The notes under the pieces are model-generated. The model searched no databases, was not told the origin of the DNA, and was given only the letters and a program-made list of their open reading frames with translations. Shown piece after piece: positions 17,517 through 26,001 of a stretch of 64,000 nt of DNA. Each line of letters starts with the position of its first letter. The first letter of the stretch is position 1. The position numbers and the translations under genes are program-made. The DNA comes from Methylobacterium sp. J-088 (GTDB taxonomy: Bacteria > Pseudomonadota > Alphaproteobacteria > Rhizobiales > Beijerinckiaceae), in assembly GCF_022829295.1 (NCBI RefSeq), contig NZ_JAKSYH010000049.1, positions 1-64,000 of the forward strand. Reading direction: 5' to 3'.

Positions 17517-19228
17517 GCGCTCTCCCGGAGGACCGGCGCGGGAGCCGGGCGCAGCACGCGCTTGAGCACCTCGTCCTTGGTCCCGAAGGCCTGCACCCGG
17601 CCCTCGTGCATCATCAGCACGTGATCGACCGCCGCGAGCGCGCTCGGGCGGTGCGCGACCACCACGCAGATTCCTCCGCGTCCCCGCACCCGCAGGATCG
17701 CCTGCGTCAGGGCGTTCTCACCCTCCGCGTCGAGGTTGGCGTTGGGCTCGTCCAGCACCACCAGGAACGGATCGCCGTAGAGCGCCCGGGCCAGGCCGAT
17801 GCGCTGGCGCTGGCCCGCCGACAGGCCCGCGCCGCTCTCGCCCAACATCGTGTCGTAGCCCTGCGGCAGGTTCAGGATCAGGTCGTGCGCACCCGCCGCC
17901 TGTGCGGCCTCCACAATCGCCTCGGCGGGGGCGCCCGGCAGGAACCGGCTGATGTTCTCCGCGATCGTGCCGGCGAACAGCTCCGTCTCCTGCGGCAGGT
18001 AGCCGATCTGCGCCCCGAGATGCTCGGGCGCCCATTGTCCCAGATCAGCCCCGTCGAGTCGCACCCGGCCGTGGAGCGGCGTCCAGATCCGCACCAGCGC
18101 CCGCACGAGGCTCGACTTGCCCGCGGCCGAGGGACCGATCACCCCCATCCCCTGGCCCGCCCGCAGCTGGAAGCTCACATCGTGCACCGTCGCCCGGCTC
18201 GCGCCCGGCGGCACCACGTGAACGCCCTCCACGCTCAAGCTGAGCTTCGCCTCCGGCAGGGCGAGCGGGACGCGGGCCGGCGGGTGGCGCTCCAGCGCTT
18301 CGGCCAGACGCCGCCAGCTCTGACGCGCGGCTACGAAGACGCGCCAGTTCGCGATCGCCAATTCGGCCGGCGCAAGCGCGCGCGCCACCAGGATCGAGGC
18401 AGCGATGATGATGCCGCCGCTGGCTTGGTTGTTGATCACCAGATACGCGCCCAGCGCCAGCACACCCGATTGCAGCGCCATGCGGCAGGCCTTCGAGACC
18501 GCCCCCAGTCCCCCGGCGATATCAGAGGCGCGCTGCTGCGCGTGGGCGTGATCGCGGTTGACCGCCGCCCAGCGCCGGGACAGCCGGCTCTCCAGGCCGA
18601 GGGCCGCCACGGTCTCGGCGTTGCGCCGGGTGGCCTCCGACAAGGCCAGCCGACGTCCCGCATGGGCGGTCGCGCTGCGCGCGGGCGACCGCGTGGCCAG
18701 CTCGGCGGCGAGCGTCAGGCTCGTCAGCAGCATCGCGCCGCCGATCGCGGCCACTCCGATCAGCGGATGGAACAGGAAGCATACCACGACGTAGACGGGC
18801 AGCCACGGCAGGTCGAACAGGGCTGCGGGCCCAGATCCGGCCAGGAAGGCGCGCACTTGCTCGAGATCGCGCAGGGGCTGACCGGCCTGATCCGGCTTCG
18901 CGCCGCGGAGGGGCGCCTGGACGCTGAGGCTGAAGACCCGCGGGCCGATCTCGGCGTCCAGCACCGCACCGATACGGGCGAGGGTGCGGGCACGCAACGC
19001 CTCCAGCGTGCTCTGGGCGGCGTACAGGACCAGGGCGAGCACGCACAGGCCGATCAGGGTCGGGATCGACCGGCTCGGAATGACCCGGTCATAGACCTCC
19101 AGCATGAAGAACGAGCCGGTCAGCGTGAGGAGGTTCGCGAGCGCGCTGATGCCGGCCACGCCGATGAAGGCACCGGCGCTCTGCCGAAGCACGGTCGACA
19201 GCTCACCCGATTGTCCGACCTGGCGCAT
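17513..19228 (-). CDS. type I secretion system permease/ATPase, PrsD family
   Basis: A 571-residue half-size ABC exporter. Six membrane helices occupy about residues 20-310. The ATPase half has Walker A GPSAAGKSS, signature LSAGQRQRIGLARAL, Walker B FLVVLDEPNANLD and the switch His in VVAHRPSAL. The Ala-Ala-Gly form of Walker A is usual for this subfamily. No C39 or C39-like N-terminal domain is seen. The first residues are a short non-hydrophobic leader, so cargo recognition would be through a C-terminal signal. Gene order (cargo, ABC, adaptor) resembles rhizobial PrsDE loci that export polysaccharide-modifying enzymes. Confidence 0.92.
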   Translation of the reverse strand: MRQVGQSGELSTVLRQSAGAFIGVAGISALANLLTLTGSFFMLEVYDRVIPSRSIPTLIGLCVLALVLYAAQSTLEALRARTLARIGAVLDAEIGPRVFSLSVQAPLRGAKPDQAGQPLRDLEQVRAFLAGSGPAALFDLPWLPVYVVVCFLFHPLIGVAAIGGAMLLTSLTLAAELATRSPARSATAHAGRRLALSEATRRNAETVAALGLESRLSRRWAAVNRDHAHAQQRASDIAGGLGAVSKACRMALQSGVLALGAYLVINNQASGGIIIAASILVARALAPAELAIANWRVFVAARQSWRRLAEALERHPPARVPLALPEAKLSLSVEGVHVVPPGASRATVHDVSFQLRAGQGMGVIGPSAAGKSSLVRALVRIWTPLHGRVRLDGADLGQWAPEHLGAQIGYLPQETELFAGTIAENISRFLPGAPAEAIVEAAQAAGAHDLILNLPQGYDTMLGESGAGLSAGQRQRIGLARALYGDPFLVVLDEPNANLDAEGENALTQAILRVRGRGGICVVVAHRPSALAAVDHVLMMHEGRVQAFGTKDEVLKRVLRPAPAPVLRESA

Positions 19229-19575
19229 GCGTTCGCCCCCTCGACATAAGCCGGCCCCGGCGAGAGGGACTTGGCACGGTCCGTGCTGATGTCACCCAAG
19301 GCTCCACCGAGCCAATGCGGCGATCAGATCCAATTGCAACGCTGAGAGGTCGATGTCAATTGAGCAGGTAATAATTCTATTTATTGACGCCAAGCCACAA
19401 CATTATAGACGCAGCCTAACGACCAAAAGCTTGTAGATAACGCCAAAATACAATGCGGCGCAGGACGGCACCGCTCAATGTGTCGACTGCGAGGATGATC
19501 GCTGATCCGGATCTTGTTCAGGGCTGCCGATTGACCACCGCGGCGGAGCGCGCCGAGTTCGCCCTGTGCCGCCCC
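19229..19575. other. spacer between secretion genes and cargo gene
   Basis: About 350 bases, AT-rich between 19340 and 19450 in a GC-rich setting. It separates the cargo gene stop from the ABC start, so the ABC/adaptor pair probably has its own promoter here. No gene is recognised. Confidence 0.5.
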
Positions 19576-21540
19576 TCACGCCATGTGGAACCCGTTGCTG
19601 CCATGATGCGTCTCAAGGGAAAAGACCAGGCTGGCCTCGGCTGATGTGAGACCGGCCGCATTGGTCTCGTAGACCGTGACTGTATGCTGGCCGTCGGCGC
19701 TGCCGTCGGTGGCCAGGACTGGGGCCGTCGTGGCGAATGCGCCGGTGTCGAGCTTGTAGTGCAGCGTATCGCCGCTCACAGATGGCGCATAGGTGATCAG
19801 GCCGTCGCTGGAGACATGTGTTCCGCCTGTTCCGGTGTCGTGCGTGAGCGTGACATTTGGAGCGGCTGGTGCTGCAGCGGCTGCGTCCGTCTTCATGACG
19901 GCGCTCGTGGCGCTTCCGGACGCACCGCCGCCGGTGCTCGCAGCCGTTCCCGGGACGGCGAATTGCTGGGCCCCGGGATTGAGGAAGGTCAGGCCGCTGT
20001 TGGCCACCGTGGCGCCGTTGTAGCTGGCGGCGTCCACGTACAGGTTGCGGTCGTTGCCCGGGCCGTCATAGGCGTCGTTGAGGAAGTTGAGGCTGACCGT
20101 GTGCGGCCCGGCGCCGAAGTTGCCCTGCACGGTGAGCGTATCGTCCAGGGCCGTCGAGCCGGCGACGTGGGCGGCGTGCGCGGTCAGGGTCCCGCCGACC
20201 TGCTGGCCGTCGACCGAGACCGTGTACTGGGCATCGCCCTTGTAGGCATCCTCGCTGAGCTTCAGCACCAGCTTGTCCGGGCCGGTGCCCACCGTGGTCG
20301 CCACCGCGGCGCCGGTGCCGGCGTTTGACGCGCCCGTGCTGGATGCAGCGACACCGGATACTTGAATGATGAATGGATGGTCGGCCATCGACAAAGAAAC
20401 GCTGGACACGTTGTGCAGGGTCTGCACCGGTGTCGCGCCACTGACCGGATCGAAGATCTGGATTGTTGAAAATACCTGATCTAACTGTATTGTAATCGGA
20501 CTTGACGCCGTCTGTATTGGTCGGTGTGTCTGTTCATTCCAGACATCAGGCTCATTCCAAAGTACAATCTGATACGAACTGTCGGATTTTTGCGTTAGAA
20601 GACTGTAGGCCGAACTTGGCATTCCACTCAACGAATAGACAAGTCCCCCCGGGCTGAAATGAGATGCATCAGAGCCCGGATCGCTCAGGATTGACGTCAG
20701 ATTGTGGAGCGCCGTTGCGGCCGGCTTCGGTGTATTGTCGAGGTGGAAAAGACCAAAGTGATCCTCTATATTCGTGTTTTGTGGATCCGAATAGGCGTCA
20801 AGCAATTGATATAGATAAATTTTATTTGAATCCAGTTGAGCGGCATCCAGAACGCTATTCACGATCAGCTTTGCTTGGGTAGCCTCATCGACGCCTTCCC
20901 AGTTGCTGGCTACCCCTGCCGTGATCGAGGTCTGATAACCGAGCTCTGTAATTGCAATCGGCTTGCCAGGATCGACCGCAACCACATCGGCATCACCGCC
21001 GCTGATATCACCTCGAGGCTGGCCGCCAAATTTATTGTAAAGGTGTATATTATTATAATCCGATTCAGTTTTGGATATTGGGAAATCAGTGAAACTAAGT
21101 ACCGGTATATTCTTGAGGATGGGATCGGCCTTCACAGCAGCATAGAGATCCTGCTGATAGGCTTGCGCAGCTGCAGTCCCGGTAAGACCATGATATGTCA
21201 CCGGGAAGTTGTTCACCTCATTCGGTCCCTCGATCGCGGTCACCGATCCTGGATGAGCGACGACAAACGCGTGGATCTGTTTGACGGCATCCACGGGATT
21301 GACCGAACCCTGAACGAGGAAGTCAAACTTCATTCCAGCCTGCGCTGCGGCGGCAAGATTATCCTGACCCGCCAAAGTTGGGTTCGGTGCGGCGTCCCGA
21401 AGATTTGTCAGACCAAGGTACTGAAGGTCATTTAGATCTTGAGTAATATTTGCATACTGTCCATCGGTATAGTTTATGTGCGAGTTGATGCCGATTTTGC
21501 CGATAACGTCAGCGACCCGCACTGCAGATTGAGCATTCAT
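19576..21540 (-). CDS. type I-secreted glycoside hydrolase (clan GH-A-like) with CBM60/36-like module
   Basis: A 654-residue protein without an N-terminal signal peptide. Residues 1-330 look like a (beta/alpha)8 glycosidase. EGPNEVN gives the Asn-Glu acid/base (Glu108) and IAITELGY gives the nucleophile Glu199, the clan GH-A pattern. Residues about 425-515 resemble a calcium-dependent carbohydrate-binding module: LVLKLSEDAYKGDAQYTVSV, then LNFLNDAYDGPGNDRNLYVD. A further repeat-like beta domain and a short C-terminus ending HHGSNGFHMA follow, plausible as a type I export signal; no RTX nonapeptides are seen. Placement just upstream of the type I ABC/adaptor pair supports secretion. The first half is clearly AT-richer than the second. 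Substrate unknown. Confidence 0.75.
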   Translation of the reverse strand: MNAQSAVRVADVIGKIGINSHINYTDGQYANITQDLNDLQYLGLTNLRDAAPNPTLAGQDNLAAAAQAGMKFDFLVQGSVNPVDAVKQIHAFVVAHPGSVTAIEGPNEVNNFPVTYHGLTGTAAAQAYQQDLYAAVKADPILKNIPVLSFTDFPISKTESDYNNIHLYNKFGGQPRGDISGGDADVVAVDPGKPIAITELGYQTSITAGVASNWEGVDEATQAKLIVNSVLDAAQLDSNKIYLYQLLDAYSDPQNTNIEDHFGLFHLDNTPKPAATALHNLTSILSDPGSDASHFSPGGLVYSLSGMPSSAYSLLTQKSDSSYQIVLWNEPDVWNEQTHRPIQTASSPITIQLDQVFSTIQIFDPVSGATPVQTLHNVSSVSLSMADHPFIIQVSGVAASSTGASNAGTGAAVATTVGTGPDKLVLKLSEDAYKGDAQYTVSVDGQQVGGTLTAHAAHVAGSTALDDTLTVQGNFGAGPHTVSLNFLNDAYDGPGNDRNLYVDAASYNGATVANSGLTFLNPGAQQFAVPGTAASTGGGASGSATSAVMKTDAAAAAPAAPNVTLTHDTGTGGTHVSSDGLITYAPSVSGDTLHYKLDTGAFATTAPVLATDGSADGQHTVTVYETNAAGLTSAEASLVFSLETHHGSNGFHMA

Positions 21541-22682
21541 CGGTCTCTTCCGTATCCGGCGATCGAGTTACGCCAATATGGCACGCGATGAGACCACCAT
21601 GGTCCCATACCGCTGTCAGTTCGATGGCGTTCACACGAAGCGCATATCACCGGCGGCCATGAAGACGCGTCCGAGGCCGGCTGCGAACGCAGCAACGCTA
21701 TCTGTCGCCCAATCAACTTCCGAACACACTAACTGCACCAGATCACCCTGACCCATTCCGCTCTAATCTGCAAGATCGGGCTCGGGAAGCACGTATATCC
21801 GAACGCTACGTCCATCAATCCAACCATCGTCACCGTTGAGCTTCCTACGATCAAAATAATCGGCACAGATGACGCCGTATAAAATATAATATTACCCGTA
21901 ATAACACTGATCCACTCCGAGCATTGTAAAAGCTGTTCGCCACATTCAGACAAATCTGAACCGAGACTTCAGACTTTAATCCAAATATCCAAAATATGTA
22001 TTCGTCGGTGACCGATAGAAAATCCGATCAAGCCGGATTGAATATGACTCATGCTTCGAATGGCTCCACCCGATACTTGGTTGGCGCTCTCATTCGATCC
22101 GCTCGGAACAGGCGTGTAAGCCCCGAGCGTGGATAGGGATTGGTTAATAATTTCTTAACACCAGCAGATCAGAGCTGTTACGTGAGTGATCAGACCCAGC
22201 AAACCAGAGCCGTGCCCGGGGCATGGGGATGGAGTTGCGGTTGCGGCGTTGGATGGCGACGGGGCCAGCGACGCCTTCATCGTTGCGGGTCGATCTGCGC
22301 GAGCGCGGCGTGGTGGCCGTGGTGGCGATCGCATCCTTTCGTAGAGCGGCGGCCTGGTTCGGCTTGAGTGTATTGAGCGTCGACGCGATTGGCGCAGTCA
22401 GGCCCGAATGACCGTCGCCTGATTGCATCGGCAACGGCTCCGCTTCGGCGAAGCTGTTGTGCCATTGGGGCATGTCGGCGTTCGGGAATCGCTTGTTCGA
22501 GCCGCGACGACTGGGTTGGGTCGGTACGAGTCCGTCCGCTTTTCCGGTCGGCCTGCTCAAACGCAGCCATTCCGCACACGGCCACTTCCAGTCTTTCGCG
22601 TCTAATCAGATCTCCAACGGACTGATTGTTTGACGTTCCGGCGACGAGCCAAAACCGGTTATCGATATAGCTAAGGGGCATA
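21541..22682. other. AT-rich intergenic region, no confident gene
   Basis: About 1.1 kb. The part 21740-22140 is strongly AT-rich and contains the upstream region of the hydrolase gene. From 22144 to 22681 several overlapping minus-strand frames exist (a 134-residue frame starting near 22681 is the best), but none resembles a known protein and composition is irregular. They may be remnants of a broken gene. Confidence 0.45.
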
Positions 22683-22717
22683 GGCCCTCGTTACGGAGAT
22701 GCCTTCCGATGAGGGCC
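22683..22717. terminator. hairpin downstream of bciA
   Basis: GGCCCTC (22683-22689) pairs with GAGGGCC (22711-22717) around an imperfect inner stem. It lies 70 bases beyond the bciA stop on the minus strand and could end that transcript, though no long T-run follows. Confidence 0.35.
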
Positions 22718-22785
22718 ACCGTTTTTCTTCATGGTCGGATCGAAGCTTCGTCACGTCAGCTCGCCTTATTCGGCTCCCTGCATGC

Positions 22786-23772
22786 TCAGAACACCGCATG
22801 GTCGCCACGCTCGGCAACCGCCCCGCCGCGGATCACGCGGGCATAATAGTCGAACAGCGTCTCCGACCCCGTCGAAGGGGTGGCCTGCGCATCGTATCGT
22901 CCGGTCGCCGGATCCAGTACGAGCATCGACTCGGTCGCGTAGTAGCGTGCGATCCGCGCGAGTTCGGCTTTGGCAGCCAGGGCTGGCATCCATCGTCCGG
23001 TCGTCGCCAGGATGGCGATGATCACATCCAGCAGCACGACCGGGACGTGCTTGAAGCGCGGTTGACGCCCCAATAGGGCGAACAGCCGCTCGCCCTGCGC
23101 CTTCGGTGTGATCGCTTCGCCTGGTCCACCGATCGGCAACACGCGATTGCGTCTCTCATCGTGGTCGAGGCAGTCAGCGAGGTAGCGGCCGAGGTCATCA
23201 TCACTGATTGGCTTGCAGGCCGTCAGCGTCCCATCCCCGAAAATCAGGAAGGGCTTGCCACGTCTCACGCGATCGATCTGCCCGGAAAGCGATTTGAAGA
23301 AGGCGGTTGGCCGAACGATCGTGTAGGCGAGCCCCGAGGCGATCAACGCCGCTTCGAAGGCAAGCTTGGCATGCTGAAAGGCCAGGATCGGCTTCTGGAC
23401 GCAGATCGCCGAGAGGAGCACGACGTGCGTGACGCCGGCTGCCCGGCTGACATTGAGGGCGTTGACATGCGCCCTGTAATCGACCGCCCAAGCGTCATCG
23501 GGTAATCCGGTGCGCGAGGCGAGGCACGACACCAGGACGTCGAACGGTTCGCCGCGGATACCGTCGCGCGTCACCGACGACGGGTCGGCCAGGCTCACGA
23601 TCCGCTCGGTCGCGCCAACCGGGATAGCGAAGTCGGCAGGGCGCCTGACCAGGCAGACGACCTGATGGCCGTGTGACACCAGCGCCCGAACGGTCGCCCG
23701 CCCGATCGTACCGGTTGCCCCTAGAAACAGGACGCGGCGCGGTCCCGCGCCGACCTGCCTGCCCATGGTCAT
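22786..23772 (-). CDS. bciA: divinyl (proto)chlorophyllide 8-vinyl reductase, BciA type
   Basis: A 328-residue NAD(P)-dependent reductase from the ATG at 23772, with 23766 as an alternative. The Rossmann motif VLFLGATGTIGRATVRAL is near the N-terminus. Family-specific segments follow: FGDGTLTACKPISDDDLGRY, HVPVVLLDVIIAIL, YYATESMLVLDPATGRYD and TPSTGSETLFDYY. BciA reduces the C8 vinyl group of the divinyl chlorophyllide precursor to ethyl, a late step of bacteriochlorophyll synthesis. This fits the aerobic anoxygenic phototrophy of Methylobacterium. No other photosynthesis gene is in the window, so it lies outside a photosynthesis cluster here. Confidence 0.85.
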   Translation of the reverse strand: MTMGRQVGAGPRRVLFLGATGTIGRATVRALVSHGHQVVCLVRRPADFAIPVGATERIVSLADPSSVTRDGIRGEPFDVLVSCLASRTGLPDDAWAVDYRAHVNALNVSRAAGVTHVVLLSAICVQKPILAFQHAKLAFEAALIASGLAYTIVRPTAFFKSLSGQIDRVRRGKPFLIFGDGTLTACKPISDDDLGRYLADCLDHDERRNRVLPIGGPGEAITPKAQGERLFALLGRQPRFKHVPVVLLDVIIAILATTGRWMPALAAKAELARIARYYATESMLVLDPATGRYDAQATPSTGSETLFDYYARVIRGGAVAERGDHAVF

Positions 23773-23823
23773 GATCGCTTCATCCCGACGCTCAGCCACC
23801 CGATATCTACTGCCGTAAGAGAG

Positions 23824-24264
23824 ATGCCCAAACGGCAGCAAACCGGTGTCGATGTGCCATCCACCCGTATGGCTACCGGGTCGGGCGGTTCAGCAACCGA
23901 GACCTTAGATCTACATGTTTTGCGCTGGTTTGTTGCCGACCCGCTCAACATCGCGCACCGCAATCGCCACCGCGAGCGCTTGCGGATCTCATTCCCCGGC
24001 AGCAATCCAGACGCTGACCCTAACCGGCTGACTGCATGGCTCGCTGCGCAGGGGCTACCCGTTCGTATCGGTACCTACTTCGGTCGCGAGTTCAACCTGG
24101 ACGTGCCGTCGTCGTTCGTTGTCGCTGCGATGCTGCCAAACTCGCCGCTTACGATCTCCCGCTACGATGATCGCCGGTCCTGTGTGGTAGGCGCGATGCG
24201 CCTCCGAGCGTCAGAGGCGATGCGAGTGGAAAGTATCAAGGCCCCTCTCATGGTGCGGCTGTAA
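23824..24264 (+). CDS. possible hypothetical protein
   Basis: A 146-residue frame diverging from bciA with about 50 bases between the starts. Third-position GC is fairly high and the middle (LTAWLAAQGLPVRIGTYFG and VPSSFVVAAMLPNSPLT) looks protein-like, but I recognise no family and see no strong ribosome site. It may be a real small gene or chance. Confidence 0.3.
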   Translation: MPKRQQTGVDVPSTRMATGSGGSATETLDLHVLRWFVADPLNIAHRNRHRERLRISFPGSNPDADPNRLTAWLAAQGLPVRIGTYFGREFNLDVPSSFVVAAMLPNSPLTISRYDDRRSCVVGAMRLRASEAMRVESIKAPLMVRL

Positions 24265-24484
24265 TCGTGCTCTGCCGAACAGGCGGACGACATGCACCGC
24301 GTAGAACCGACCCGAAGTTAACGACCAACATCACCACTTCAAGAATCTGCTCTGCGGCCTGACGCAGACGCGTCACGGGTGGTCATTACGCGAGCATGTC
24401 GTGTCGCTTTTTGCGGGCTTGAACCACCTCGTCTTATGGCGGTCGGCTCGAACGCGCGTTTGCTTGGCCCGGGCAACGGTAACG

Positions 24485-24661
24485 TCAGCCGCTGAGAGCC
24501 TGTTTGAGATCCTTAGCCGTCCGTCCGCATCTGTTTCGTGCGCAAACACAGATCGCGCAAACCGCCGCATATTGCGAGCCATGCTCGCCTCGGTCGTCGA
24601 GCGCCATCCGGACCACCCACTCGGGGGCCTCCGGCGAAACGGGTTTGCTTCGCTTGATCAT
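24485..24661 (-). pseudogene. IS3-family transposase OrfA relic
   Basis: The minus-strand frame begins MIKRSKPVSPEAPEWVVRMA and continues DDRGEHGSQYAAV. This is the recognisable N-terminus of IS3-type OrfA proteins (typically pattern K-R-P-x-x-S-P-E then A-V-R-M-V and E-x-x-S-x-W-A-A). After about 35 residues the similarity is lost and the frame ends. No OrfB is present. It marks an old insertion next to the tyrosine recombinase gene. Confidence 0.6.
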
Positions 24662-24758
24662 GGCCCCATCCTCACACGCGTTGGAGCCGCCGGGAAACTC
24701 GGTGCGGTTCACAGCCGCGCCGGTCTCTCCGCACGTCAGGATTTCTTCGCTGCGGCCA

Positions 24759-24787
24759 ACGTCTGATAACGCTTCCTTATCAGACGT
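24759..24787. promoter_or_regulatory. perfect 11-7-11 inverted repeat before the recombinase gene
   Basis: ACGTCTGATAA (24759-24769) and TTATCAGACGT (24777-24787) are exact reverse complements around the 7-base spacer CGCTTCC. The layout equals that of a tyrosine recombinase core site (two 11-13 bp arms around 6-8 bp). It ends 35 bases before the recombinase ATG. It could be the recombination site, an autoregulatory operator, or both. Confidence 0.6.
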
Positions 24788-24822
24788 AGCGCTACGCTCA
24801 GGCTGGATCGAAGGAGAAAGCT

Positions 24823-25758
24823 ATGACGCTGCCCGCCACGCTCGCCGCACAAGCCCGCGCATTTGCCGATCAGGCGCTCTCCGAAAATTCCCGTCGGGCC
24901 TATCGCGCCGACTGGCAGCACTACACGGCGTGGTGCCGCGGCCACGGGATCGAGCCGCTGCCCGCAGGCCCCGAGCAGGTCGCGAGCTATCTCACCTCGA
25001 TGGCCGAGACCCATAAGCGCGCCACGATCGAGCGCAGGCTCGTCACGATTGGTCAAGCCCACAAGCTCCAGGGTCTTCCGTGGATCCCGGCGCATCCCGC
25101 GGTCCGGGCGGCTCTGCGCGGCATGTTCCGGCGGTACGGCAGGCCGAAGAAGCAGGCCGCGGCGTTCGGCGTGCCGGAAACCCTCCAGATCGTCTCAGCC
25201 TGCGAGGGCACGGTGGCGGCTTTGCGCGACCGGGCGCTGTTCCTCATGAGCTTCGCCGGCGCGTTCCGGCGCTCCGAAGTCGCGCGGATCCGCTTCGAGG
25301 ATCTCGGTTTCCGCGACGGCGCAGTCGATGTGTTCCTGCCGCAATCCAAGGGCGATCAGGAGGGCGAGGGCACGATCGTGACTGTCCTGGCCGGCGCGCA
25401 CATCGCGACGTGCCCCGTTGCCGCGCTTCGGCGCTGGCTGCAGGCCGCCCCGACCCAGGGCTACGTCTTCCGGGCCGTCCGAGCCGATGGGACCGTGATG
25501 GATGACGGGCTTCATCCCGACTCGATCGGCCGCATCGTCCAGAAGCGCGCCGCGGAGGCCGGCCTCGTCGCCGGGCCGCGCGAGCGGATTTCGGCGCACG
25601 GGTTCCGCGCGGGCTTCATCACCGAGGCCTACAAGCGTGGATCGCGCGACGAGGAGATCATGAGCCACTCGCGCCATCGCGATCTCAAGACGATGCGCGG
25701 CTATGTCCGCCGCGCGAAGCTTTCGGATGCGCATCCGGGTCGGAACATCGGGCTCTGA
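24823..25758 (+). CDS. tyrosine recombinase/integrase
   Basis: A 311-residue enzyme with a good ribosome site (GGAGAAAG). The N-terminal SAM-like core-binding domain spans about 1-100 (SENSRRAYRADWQHYTAWC). The catalytic domain has Arg in FAGAFRRSEVARIRFEDL, a Lys region in LPQSKGDQEGEG, the HGFRAGF box, and the nucleophile Tyr in MRGYVRRAKLSDAHPG. All expected catalytic elements are visible, so it is probably active. It cuts and rejoins DNA through a 3'-phosphotyrosine link. It opens the catabolic stretch to its right. No tRNA attachment site is visible nearby. Confidence 0.92.
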   Translation: MTLPATLAAQARAFADQALSENSRRAYRADWQHYTAWCRGHGIEPLPAGPEQVASYLTSMAETHKRATIERRLVTIGQAHKLQGLPWIPAHPAVRAALRGMFRRYGRPKKQAAAFGVPETLQIVSACEGTVAALRDRALFLMSFAGAFRRSEVARIRFEDLGFRDGAVDVFLPQSKGDQEGEGTIVTVLAGAHIATCPVAALRRWLQAAPTQGYVFRAVRADGTVMDDGLHPDSIGRIVQKRAAEAGLVAGPRERISAHGFRAGFITEAYKRGSRDEEIMSHSRHRDLKTMRGYVRRAKLSDAHPGRNIGL

Positions 25759-26001
25759 GCGCTTTTCTCAAAGCTGTTTGTCGCTTTTTCGACCAATATC
25801 TGTGGGTCCCCAAAGATTTCAACAGATGATCCGGCGGGCCCGAAACACGCTCAAGTCCGCCTGAACACGTCACGCCGATCCCGGGCGATCATACGGCCGC
25901 GGCGACGCCTCGTGCGGTGACGCTGCCCGACGAAGACGATAGCCAGGCGACGTGCGGGTCCGATCCGAGGCTCGAAAAAATCCTCAGCGGCGCAAGATCG
26001 G

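Noticed and set aside
19576-21540. RTX calcium-binding repeats in the secreted hydrolase
   Set aside because: No GGxGxDxxx nonapeptides are present. Acidic segments belong to the carbohydrate-binding module.
22144-22681. Minus-strand frames of 134 and 138 codons
   Set aside because: No recognisable protein, no ribosome site, and overlapping each other in different frames. Kept only as possible debris.
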